From positions 1 to 5,072 of the forward strand of contig JAMOUL010000374.1 of the NCBI GenBank assembly GCA_027062035.1: a stretch of DNA of 5,072 nt, in the 5' to 3' direction. The position numbers and the translations under genes were made by a program. Numbering within the stretch: position 1 is the stretch's first letter; every line of letters starts with the position of its first letter. Positions 1 to 5,072 of the stretch are shown in pieces. The notes below the pieces were generated by a model, which was not told where the DNA came from, did not search any database, and saw nothing but the letters and a program-made list of their open reading frames with translations. This stretch comes from Candidatus Aminicenantota bacterium (GTDB lineage: Bacteria; Acidobacteriota; Aminicenantia; S016-38).

Positions 1-913
1 CAGGGGATTCGACTGGTTTCAGGAGAATGAAAAGGATTTGGTGGATAAAGCAGCAAGCAAAAGGATGTTTGAGGAAGGCCTGAAATTTTTGCAAAGACTT
101 CCTGTAAGCAATGTTTTTGCCTTTCTCCATACCTATCAGATTCACAGTCCCTACCAGTGTCCGGATTGGGGATGTAGAAGAGGAGAGAAGGAAAGCTGGA
201 TGCGATTTCCTCAATTTCTGGGAGGACTGAGGAACATATTTAAACCAATTCCCACGGAAAGGAGGAAGAATCTGATAGAGCTTTACTCTGATGAGGTGGC
301 ATATTTTGACCACTGGTTTGGAAAATTTATAAACTCGCTTAAAAAAATGGGAATATATGAAGATTCCATGATAATACTTTTTTCTGACCATGGAGAGGAA
401 TTTTTCGAGCATCAGGGGTGGGGACACGGACATTCCCTGTTTAACGAACTGATAAAGGTTCCTCTGATAGTTAAATTTCCCCATAGTCGTGTTAAGGGAA
501 TTTTTAAAGCTCCAGGAAGTCTTGTTGATATTTTTCCCACTGTATTTCAGGAGTTCAGGCTGCAATATAAAGGGAAGATGGACGGAGTTCCACTTACAAT
601 TACAAAGAACAGGGATATTATTTCAACCCTTTTGTGTCCTAATTTAGGAGATATTCCCTACCAGGTTAGCTTTATAAATGGAAATAAGAAGGTAATTGTA
701 ATAAGGGGGGGAAATTTCAAAAAACTTCCCTATCAGAACATTTATTTAAGGGATGGAAGCTTCGGCTTTGATCTGGGACGCGATCCCATGGAGAAATCAC
801 CTTCCTTCCACGATAAAAATTACATTAAAAGGGGAGTGCGTCTCATAAGAAAATTCAAACGGAGAGGCCGAAAGGGAGAACTGGAAAAGCTTAAGGCACT
901 GGGTTACATCTGA
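1..913 (+). CDS. Sulfatase-family (alkaline phosphatase fold) hydrolase, 3' part
   Basis: This is the C-terminal part of a sulfatase-fold protein. The frame is open from base 2 with no stop, so the true start is left of the window; the TTG/GTG codons near bases 38-43 are internal. Seen in the sequence: a segment FLHTYQIHSPY near bases 122-154, like the substrate and metal-site region of sulfatases; YSDEVAYFDHWFGKF near 284-328; the metal-binding signature SDHGE at 383-397 followed by FFEH; HGH at 425-433; VPLIVKFP at 458-481; and a C-terminal LKALGY ending, common in bacterial sulfatases. The family hydrolyses sulfate esters, while some relatives cleave or transfer phosphate groups. The N-terminal C/S-x-P-S-R motif that would show a formylglycine sulfatase lies outside, so substrate and subclass cannot be decided. 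The lysine- and arginine-rich tail (KFKRRGRKGELEKLK) suggests a surface-exposed end. It converges with the minus-strand operon, with one base between the two stop codons. Confidence 0.87.
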   Translation, partial: RGFDWFQENEKDLVDKAASKRMFEEGLKFLQRLPVSNVFAFLHTYQIHSPYQCPDWGCRRGEKESWMRFPQFLGGLRNIFKPIPTERRKNLIELYSDEVAYFDHWFGKFINSLKKMGIYEDSMIILFSDHGEEFFEHQGWGHGHSLFNELIKVPLIVKFPHSRVKGIFKAPGSLVDIFPTVFQEFRLQYKGKMDGVPLTITKNRDIISTLLCPNLGDIPYQVSFINGNKKVIVIRGGNFKKLPYQNIYLRDGSFGFDLGRDPMEKSPSFHDKNYIKRGVRLIRKFKRRGRKGELEKLKALGYI

Positions 914-914
914 T

Positions 915-1253
915 TTAGAAACGATAATGGGGAAGAGAAAATCCTATTATAAGGGCAACGATAAAGAACAGGACAGTAAGTGCTATGGTTACCAGGGCCA
1001 CAATCCCCATTATTGTGAAGTAAGTGTTAAGCTTACCGAGAAAGACCCCGAGGGTACCTTCCTCCTTTGATTTTATGTACTCTTCTGCCTTTTCTCCTGC
1101 CTGATATAGAAGAATTCCCATCCAGATGGGCAGCCAGGCAAAAATAATACCTATAATGGTGAGAACCTGAAGAGCGCCTGCAATGATGGTTAAAATTCCG
1201 AGAAATTTAAGCCACCCCTTCATTGACTTTAGTTTTTCCGCAACAATGTCCAT
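915..1253 (-). CDS. DUF5362-type small integral membrane protein
   Basis: This is a 112-residue protein of unknown function. After a short polar N-terminus (residues 1-13, MDIVAEKLKSMKG), a long hydrophobic stretch at about 14-52 probably forms two helices around FAWLPIWMGI. A charged loop follows at about 53-66 (GEKAEEYIKSKEEG), then a long hydrophobic segment at about 77-106. From memory, the pattern of W-L-K-F-L-G-I, an alanine/glycine-rich helix, W-L-P-I-W-x-G-I-L-L and a following Q-A-G resembles DUF5362 membrane proteins; a profile search would settle this. The ATG start is well supported by AGGAGG four bases upstream. It is the last gene of the five-gene minus-strand run, 20 bases after the DUF3187 gene. 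Its role is not known and the location should be the inner membrane. Confidence 0.75.
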   Translation of the reverse strand: MDIVAEKLKSMKGWLKFLGILTIIAGALQVLTIIGIIFAWLPIWMGILLYQAGEKAEEYIKSKEEGTLGVFLGKLNTYFTIMGIVALVTIALTVLFFIVALIIGFSLPHYRF

Positions 1254-1257
1254 TTTT

Positions 1258-1263
1258 CCTCCT
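1258..1263 (-). promoter_or_regulatory. Ribosome binding site of the DUF5362 gene
   Basis: Read on the minus strand, AGGAGG is followed by AAAA and the ATG at 1253. This perfect anti-SD match fixes the start and shows that the host uses canonical Shine-Dalgarno initiation for at least some genes. It sits in the 20-base gap after the DUF3187 stop codon. Confidence 0.8.
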
Positions 1264-1273
1264 TGAGTTTTGT

Positions 1274-2113
1274 TTATATTTTAAAGTTTTTAGAAACAAA
1301 AACGGTAAAATCTGCGGAAGTATCGTAGGGGGAAAGGTCCTCAACTATTCCCAGTGAAAATCCCTTCCCGGGCGATACTTGTAGAGAGATTGCCCTGGCA
1401 GTATGGGATAGATCTCCCCTTCTGTAAGGAGAGGTATTCACAATAAATCCCAGTTTTACCCTTCTGTATTTTACACCGGCATTGATTGAGTAGAAATGAT
1501 CTCTTACCCGATCAGACTCAGGTAAAAAGATTATTCCTGCTTCAAGGTATGCCATTAGATTTTTAGTTTGTGTTTTCAATTTTAAACCTGTATATACTCC
1601 GGGTTTTCCCGAATTGAATCCGTTTTTCTTAAGGGGAATTTTAAACCCGGCTCTGAACGCGATATTACCCCTTCCATAGGTTAAAAAAAGGTGAGGTTCT
1701 CCAATCCCTGTATAATCGGAGGAGAAAAGATATACGGAGTCTTCTATCCAGTATGAGGTTCGTCCATATTCAAAGTTTCCCCGTCCGGCGTCGGGAAAGT
1801 TAAACATTTGATGGAATTTGTCTATGAATGGATCCATAAACCCTCCCCAGGCATAAATAAAGGGAAGGTAAACCTGAAGGGTTAATTTTTTATTTATCTT
1901 CTTTGAAATGTGGAATACGATCCTTGTCTCAGCAAAATCCAGCTGGTAATCATCCTTTGCCTCGAATATGTTTGCCTGATATATGGTTATGGAAAGTAGA
2001 TTCTCAGCTTCAGTAAAGGCAGGGAGGGAAAAATATCTCTGGGTTGGGGGAAACACAATTTCCTGTGCAAAGATGGAGCTCAGAATTGCTAAGAATATGA
2101 ATAGTTTTCTAAT
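1274..2113 (-). CDS. DUF3187 family outer-membrane beta-barrel-like protein
   Basis: This is a secreted protein of about 279 residues, probably an outer-membrane beta-barrel of unknown substrate. Starting at the ATT at 2113, the N-terminus is (M)RKLFIFLAILSSIFA followed by Q, a compact signal peptide with a likely cut after Ala16. The diagnostic block is at residues 90-111, where GGFMDPFIDKFHQMF leads into a P-x-x-G-R motif. This matches my memory of DUF3187 proteins (GGF-D-FI-x-x-H-x-x-F-x-L-P-x-G-R), followed by GIGEPHLFLTYG at about 136-147 and AFRAGFKIPL at about 152-161. The alternating hydrophobic pattern through the second half fits beta-strands. The last residue is Ile rather than the usual aromatic, although FTVFVSKNF precedes it. 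The start is uncertain: no NTG codon lies at the expected place, and the nearest in-frame alternative is TTG at 2143, adding ten residues. The gene overlaps the purH end and is probably translationally coupled to it. Confidence 0.75.
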   Translation of the reverse strand: MRKLFIFLAILSSIFAQEIVFPPTQRYFSLPAFTEAENLLSITIYQANIFEAKDDYQLDFAETRIVFHISKKINKKLTLQVYLPFIYAWGGFMDPFIDKFHQMFNFPDAGRGNFEYGRTSYWIEDSVYLFSSDYTGIGEPHLFLTYGRGNIAFRAGFKIPLKKNGFNSGKPGVYTGLKLKTQTKNLMAYLEAGIIFLPESDRVRDHFYSINAGVKYRRVKLGFIVNTSPYRRGDLSHTARAISLQVSPGKGFSLGIVEDLSPYDTSADFTVFVSKNFKI

Positions 2114-3602
2114 GGCGGAAGTGCCTCCTTTCGGTAAATCCAAAGGAAATTCCCAGTTCCTTTGCCCGCTCAGCAACTTCCGGGTCTCTTTTAGATCCGC
2201 CCGGGGCTATTACCACCTCTACGCCGTTAGCATGGGCGATTTCCACTGAGTCAGGAAATGGGAAGAACCCGTCTGAAACAAGCACCGAACCCCTGGCCTT
2301 TTCTCCGGCCCTATCACAGGCAATTCTAACGGCTTCAACACGGCTGGTCTGCCCTCCGCAACCTGCTATCATTTTTCCGTCTTTTACCAGAACGGCGGAG
2401 TTGGACTTTAATGCTTTAGCCAGACGTATTCCAAGGTAAATATCGTGTGATCTGTCCTGTGTGGGTTCGGAAACCCAGTTTATTATGAGGTCTTCGTCAG
2501 AGAATTTATCCCTTTCCTGAATCAGTAGCCCTCCTTCGAAAATTTTACCCTCGTATACGCTCTTTCTTTCGAAGGGCAATTCCACCAACCTGAGATTTTT
2601 CTTTCTGGAGAGAACTTCCCTGGCTTCTCTGGTAAATGAGGGAGCAATTATCACTTCCAGGAACATTTTCTTCATCTCCAGGGCAGCTTCTTTATCCACC
2701 TCCATGTTGAACACCACAATGCCTCCGAAGGCGGACTGGGGATCTCCGCTCAGGGCCATTTCAAATGCCTTCCTGGGCGTTTCTGCGATGGCGGCTCCGC
2801 ATGGGTTCTGGTGTTTTATGATAGCGCAGAAGGGTTCTTTAAAATCCAGTGCGAGTTCCCAGGCACTTGCTATGTCCGCAATATTGTTAAAGGAAAGCTG
2901 TTTGCCCTGAAGCACCTTCATTTCCTCCCATGGAGAGGTGGGTGTTACGTAAAATGCCCCCTGTTGATGAGGGTTCTCTCCATATCTGAGTGCCTGGTAT
3001 TTCCTGAATGGAAAGCCGAGAATTTCCGGGAAGATTTCGGTGTTGAACCTTGAGAATATCATCGCATCATAGAAGGATGATATGGAGAAGGCCTTCGCAG
3101 CCAGCTTTCTCCTTGTTTCCTCAGTTGTATCTCCAAATTTTTGAATTTCTTCCAGAACAGGCAGGTAATCCTCCGGAGACACGACCACAGTAACCCATTT
3201 AAAGTTCTTTGCAGCTGCCCTTATAAGTGCTATTCCTCCTATGTCAATCTTTTCCACGATATCTTCATCGGATTCTCCTTTTCTCAAGCCGGATTCAAAT
3301 GGGTAAAGGTTAACGACCACCATATCAAAGAGGGGAAGGCCGAGTTTCTCCATTTCACCGGTGTCCTTATCTCTCCTTGCCAGAATTCCCGCAAAGACTG
3401 CGGGATGGAGGGTTTTAACCCGTCCACCCAGTAACTCTGTAAATCCTGTGAGTTCGTCCAGTTTCTTTACCTGAGCTCCTTCCCTTGTAAGGAAATTGTA
3501 TGTCCCGCCAGTTGAATAGATTTCCCATCCTTCGTTAAGTAATCCCTTAACAAAACTTTCTACCCCTCTTTTTTCGTACACTGAGACCAGTGCTCTTTTC
3601 AT
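2109..3602 (-). CDS. purH: Bifunctional AICAR formyltransferase / IMP cyclohydrolase PurH
   Basis: PurH catalyses the last two steps of de novo purine synthesis in the cytoplasm: 10-formyl-THF-dependent formylation of AICAR to FAICAR, then ring closure to IMP. The 497-residue protein appears complete and slightly shorter than the usual 510-530. The N-terminal MGS-like cyclohydrolase domain (about 1-190) shows STGGT (30-34), GGRVKTLHP (59-67, with the Lys63-Thr64 pair), NLYPF (98-102) and IDIGG...RAAAKN (119-133). The transformylase domain (about 195-497) shows RYGENPHQ (206-213), the catalytic KHQNPCG (263-269, Lys263-His264), GDPQSAFGG (286-294), KSNSAV (399-404), GGQTSRV (416-422), SDGFFPFPD (443-451), PGGS (467-470) and the invariant C-terminal RHFRH. 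No key residue looks missing. The ATG overlaps the upstream lipoprotein stop as ATGA, with GGGAGG four bases upstream. It lies third in the minus-strand run. Confidence 0.98.
   Translation of the reverse strand: MKRALVSVYEKRGVESFVKGLLNEGWEIYSTGGTYNFLTREGAQVKKLDELTGFTELLGGRVKTLHPAVFAGILARRDKDTGEMEKLGLPLFDMVVVNLYPFESGLRKGESDEDIVEKIDIGGIALIRAAAKNFKWVTVVVSPEDYLPVLEEIQKFGDTTEETRRKLAAKAFSISSFYDAMIFSRFNTEIFPEILGFPFRKYQALRYGENPHQQGAFYVTPTSPWEEMKVLQGKQLSFNNIADIASAWELALDFKEPFCAIIKHQNPCGAAIAETPRKAFEMALSGDPQSAFGGIVVFNMEVDKEAALEMKKMFLEVIIAPSFTREAREVLSRKKNLRLVELPFERKSVYEGKIFEGGLLIQERDKFSDEDLIINWVSEPTQDRSHDIYLGIRLAKALKSNSAVLVKDGKMIAGCGGQTSRVEAVRIACDRAGEKARGSVLVSDGFFPFPDSVEIAHANGVEVVIAPGGSKRDPEVAERAKELGISFGFTERRHFRH
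2124..2129 (-). promoter_or_regulatory. Ribosome binding site inside the purH 3' end, for the DUF3187 gene
   Basis: On the minus strand, AAAGGAGG lies within the last codons of purH (Glu-Arg-Arg of FTERRHFRH). It ends ten bases before the ATT at 2113, slightly longer than optimal spacing. It supports initiation at or very near that ATT rather than at the upstream TTG at 2143, which would place this element inside the coding sequence. Confidence 0.6.
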
Positions 3603-4156
3603 AGTTCCTCCCTTATTTCTACGGCCCTTTTTTCCACAAAGCCGTTAATTCGTTTTTCATAGTGATAAAGAGGCATATTGAAGGGAAGCTTTTCCCAGAG
3701 GTATACAACTTCCTCGAAGGGCCCCTTTTTGACCAAAATTACACAGTCTCTCCCCATGTATTTTTCCCTTCCCTTTATCACAAAACCCAGTTTTTCATAT
3801 ATTTTGATAAGTCCTGGAAAGTCGGCACTTTTTCTTACCCGTTTCCTGTTTGCTTTCTTGAAAACTTCTCCGGGAATTTCGGTCTTCACCCCGTTTATGA
3901 CGTTATAACCGGAACCAGCGTAATAGTCTATGTGTGCAAAAACTTTACCCGCTATATAATTTCTTCCATCTCCTCCCGTGAGGCTGGATTCCATTTCCCA
4001 TATCCATCCGTGGTCAAGTAGGCGCTCTATTATTATACCCTCTGCGATTCCGGAAACTTTATATTTTATTTCCAGGGATTTCCATTCTACAAGTTTCCCC
4101 CTGCATGACAGAAAGAGAAATGGTGCAAAAAGGAAAACCGGAAGGTATTTCTTCAT
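3599..4156 (-). CDS. Probable lipoprotein of unknown function
   Basis: I place the start at the ATG at 4156, giving 185 residues; a TTG two codons earlier is possible but has no better ribosome binding site. The N-terminus MKKYLPVFLFAPFLFLSC is a short Lys-rich region plus a hydrophobic core ending at Cys18. This is a plausible lipoprotein signal, though the positions before Cys (F-L-S) deviate from the classic L-A/S-G/A. The mature part begins with charged residues and contains LEIKYKVSGIAEGIIIERLLDHG and a later GREKYMGRDCVILVKKG...VVYLWEKLPFNMPLYHY. This alternation of strands, with a conserved-looking Gly-x-Asp/Glu-Cys and a Trp before a Leu-Pro, recalls LolA-like or DUF4412-like periplasmic beta folds that measure or carry lipid. 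That is a weak resemblance and no family is claimed. It is the second gene of the run, 37 bases after the Mth938-like gene, and overlaps the purH start by four bases. Confidence 0.7.
   Translation of the reverse strand: MKKYLPVFLFAPFLFLSCRGKLVEWKSLEIKYKVSGIAEGIIIERLLDHGWIWEMESSLTGGDGRNYIAGKVFAHIDYYAGSGYNVINGVKTEIPGEVFKKANRKRVRKSADFPGLIKIYEKLGFVIKGREKYMGRDCVILVKKGPFEEVVYLWEKLPFNMPLYHYEKRINGFVEKRAVEIREEL
3607..3612 (-). promoter_or_regulatory. Ribosome binding site of purH
   Basis: On the minus strand, GGGAGG is followed by AACT and the ATG at 3602. It lies inside the last codons of the upstream lipoprotein gene (Arg-Glu-Glu region). With the ATGA start/stop overlap, it implies translational coupling of purH to that gene. 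Confidence 0.7.
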
Positions 4157-4193
4157 AGACAATTTCTATCAGAAATCGGTTCTTTTATCAAGT

Positions 4194-4538
4194 TTAACAG
4201 GTGAGATGGAACGCCCCACAGACCCGCTTCTTTTCAGCCGAAAAGCGGTTAAAAATTTCTGCAGCTTTCCCCGTTTTTTCAGCTATCAATTCTATGCCCA
4301 GGTCCTTTAGCTTTTCTTCCACCTCGGGTGAAACTTTCATAAACCCGAAGGCCCCCTTTCCCACAACAAGGATTTCGGGTTTAAACTGGATAATGTCTTT
4401 GATATCATCCAGCTGTAAAAGATGCCCTTCCTTTCTCCACCATTCCGGTTTAACCATGTCGGGGAAAAGTTTCAGGTCCTTTGTGTAAATTTTTCCGTCC
4501 ACCACCATTTTCCCAAAGGAATATTTCTCAATCCTCAT
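4194..4538 (-). CDS. Mth938-like domain (DUF498/DUF598) protein
   Basis: This is a complete 114-residue single-domain protein of the Mth938-like family (PF04430), relatives of which include mammalian AAMDC and the complex I assembly factor NDUFAF3. The sequence shows the family pattern throughout: YSFGKMVVDGK (6-16), DLKLFPDMV (21-29), WWRKEGH (33-39), LDDIKDII (43-50), PEILVVGKGAFGFMKV (54-69), GIELIAEKT..A...FN (81-97) and the terminal HLTC (111-114). The family fold is a small alpha/beta domain; its biochemical role in bacteria is not established, so no reaction is given. The ATG at 4538 fits the family N-terminus, but no Shine-Dalgarno sequence lies upstream. It is the first gene of the five-gene minus-strand run and is divergent from the sirtuin gene 19 bases away. 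Confidence 0.9.
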   Translation of the reverse strand: MRIEKYSFGKMVVDGKIYTKDLKLFPDMVKPEWWRKEGHLLQLDDIKDIIQFKPEILVVGKGAFGFMKVSPEVEEKLKDLGIELIAEKTGKAAEIFNRFSAEKKRVCGAFHLTC

Positions 4539-4557
4539 GTTAGAATTTTACTATAAA
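4539..4557. promoter_or_regulatory. 19-base divergent intergenic region with possible overlapping -10 boxes
   Basis: This is the only space between the operon start (ATG at 4538, minus) and the sirtuin start (ATG at 4558, plus). It has no purine-rich ribosome binding site for either gene. On the minus strand, TAAAAT (4550-4545) would place a transcript start on or next to the ATG. On the plus strand, TAGAAT (4541-4546) would place it about five bases before the sirtuin ATG. No convincing -35 hexamer is visible for either, and AT-rich DNA makes such boxes by chance. The real promoters may lie inside the neighbouring genes. Confidence 0.3.
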
Positions 4558-5072
4558 ATGAAGATAAGAGTACTTACAGGAGCAGGAATATCGGCAGAAA
4601 GTGGGGTTCCCACCTTCAGAGGTGAAAATGGGCTATGGAAGGGGTATAGGGCAGAAGATCTGGCTACCCCTCAGGCGTTTCAAAGGGATCCCATAAAGGT
4701 GTGGGAATGGTACTGCTGGAGAAGGGAAATTATAGGGAAGGCCCGGCCTAATGAAGCTCACAGAATACTGGCCCGCTGGGAGACCGAATACGATCTCTGG
4801 ATAATTACCCAGAACGTGGATGGACTTCATCAGCTTGCAGGTTCAAAAAGGGTTATAGAACTTCATGGCAATATATGGAGATTGCGCTGCACAAAGTGTG
4901 GCGAGGTCTGGGAAGATAGGGAGGCGTGCAGGAACATTCCACCCGGATGCAGTTGTGGGGGGATAGCAAGGCCAGACGTGGTATGGTTTGGCGAGGCACT
5001 TCCAGAACAGGCCATAAGAAAAAGTTATGAGCTCGCCGGTGAGGCTGACATTTTTATAGTAATAGGTACATC
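4558..5072 (+). CDS. cobB: Sirtuin NAD-dependent protein deacylase (CobB/SIRT5 type), 5' part
   Basis: Sirtuins remove acyl groups from protein lysines using NAD+, giving nicotinamide and O-acyl-ADP-ribose. The window holds the first 171 residues; the remainder, roughly a third of a usual 240-residue enzyme, lies to the right. The sequence shows the NAD-binding GAGISAESGVPTFRG (8-22), TQNVDGLH (84-91), the catalytic His103 in LHGN (102-105), a four-cysteine zinc site (Cys111, Cys114, Cys131, Cys133) and the start of a second Rossmann motif, VIGT (168-171). Tyr52 and Arg55 (WYCWRRE) match the Y-x-x-R pair that in SIRT5 and E. coli CobB binds the carboxylate of succinyl- or malonyl-lysine, so desuccinylase/demalonylase activity is inferred. 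The ATG at 4558 gives a minimal MKIRVLTGAGIS start; an in-frame ATG at 4537, which shares the palindrome CATG with the divergent gene, would add seven residues. Neither has a ribosome binding site. Confidence 0.93.
   Translation, partial: MKIRVLTGAGISAESGVPTFRGENGLWKGYRAEDLATPQAFQRDPIKVWEWYCWRREIIGKARPNEAHRILARWETEYDLWIITQNVDGLHQLAGSKRVIELHGNIWRLRCTKCGEVWEDREACRNIPPGCSCGGIARPDVVWFGEALPEQAIRKSYELAGEADIFIVIGT

Noticed and set aside
38..43. TTG/GTG as the sulfatase start
   Set aside because: The frame is open to the left edge of the window, and the protein would lack the N-terminal catalytic region of its family. These codons are internal.
2111..2176. Longer DUF3187 N-terminus starting at TTG 2176
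   Set aside because: It would add 21 residues of purH-overlapping sequence before the signal peptide and has no ribosome binding site. The AAAGGAGG lies downstream of it.
1983..2249. Plus-strand open frame of 88 codons across the purH-DUF3187 junction
   Set aside because: It is antisense to two well-supported coding regions, with a product that has no recognisable pattern.
2704..3434. Three plus-strand open frames of 68 to 97 codons
   Set aside because: All lie antisense within purH, whose full length is covered by conserved family motifs. They have no ribosome binding sites and overlap one another, so they are shadows.
3714..3735. GGGCCC-centred near-palindrome followed by T-rich DNA, resembling a terminator
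   Set aside because: It falls in the middle of the lipoprotein coding sequence, the stem is short and imperfect, and it would cut the operon before purH.
3662..4488. Plus-strand open frames of 76 to 119 codons opposite the lipoprotein and Mth938-like genes
   Set aside because: They are Ser/Phe-rich antisense shadows of genes with a clear signal peptide or conserved family pattern. No initiation signals support them.
4633..4830. Minus-strand open frame of 65 codons
   Set aside because: It lies wholly inside the sirtuin gene, whose plus-strand frame carries all the expected motifs. The translated product has no recognisable domain and is a shadow frame.
1..5072. CRISPR array, tRNA, rRNA, insertion sequence or defence system
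   Set aside because: No regularly spaced repeats, no cloverleaf-like or rRNA sequence, no transposase motif and no inverted-repeat ends were seen. Nearly all bases are in chromosomal-type genes.

Overview
This window is a compact stretch of bacterial chromosome, with almost no non-coding DNA and no sign of mobile elements. The organism has an outer membrane: the window encodes a DUF3187-type beta-barrel-like protein with a signal peptide and a probable lipoprotein. It uses strong AGGAGG-type ribosome binding sites at some starts and none at others. Codon use is moderately AT-leaning with many AGA/AGG arginine codons. That would suit a diderm bacterium from a deep or thermophile-rich lineage, but I cannot name a phylum with confidence.

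Layout. Bases 1-913 (+) hold the 3' part of a sulfatase-fold enzyme whose start, including the usual catalytic Cys/Ser motif, lies to the left. It ends one base before the end of a convergent minus-strand gene. Bases 4538 down to 915 carry five tightly packed minus-strand genes that look like one operon: an Mth938-like (DUF498) protein, a probable lipoprotein of unknown function, purH (the last two steps of IMP synthesis), a DUF3187 outer-membrane protein, and a small DUF5362 membrane protein. The lipoprotein and purH overlap by ATGA. purH and the DUF3187 gene also overlap or abut. Bases 4558-5072 (+) hold the 5' part of a sirtuin (Sir2/CobB family NAD-dependent protein deacylase), divergent from the operon and separated from it by only 19 bases.

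How the genes fit together. purH is the only clear metabolic gene of the operon. The other four are envelope or poorly characterised proteins, so the grouping may reflect growth-linked co-expression rather than a shared pathway. The sirtuin carries the Tyr-x-x-Arg signature of desuccinylating and demalonylating enzymes, and may share a very small divergent promoter region with the operon.

I did not find a clearly new biological system. The most unusual points are the apparent ATT start codon of the DUF3187 gene, forced by its overlap with the purH stop codon, and the 19-base divergent intergenic region with no ribosome binding site on either side, which suggests leaderless or near-leaderless transcripts.
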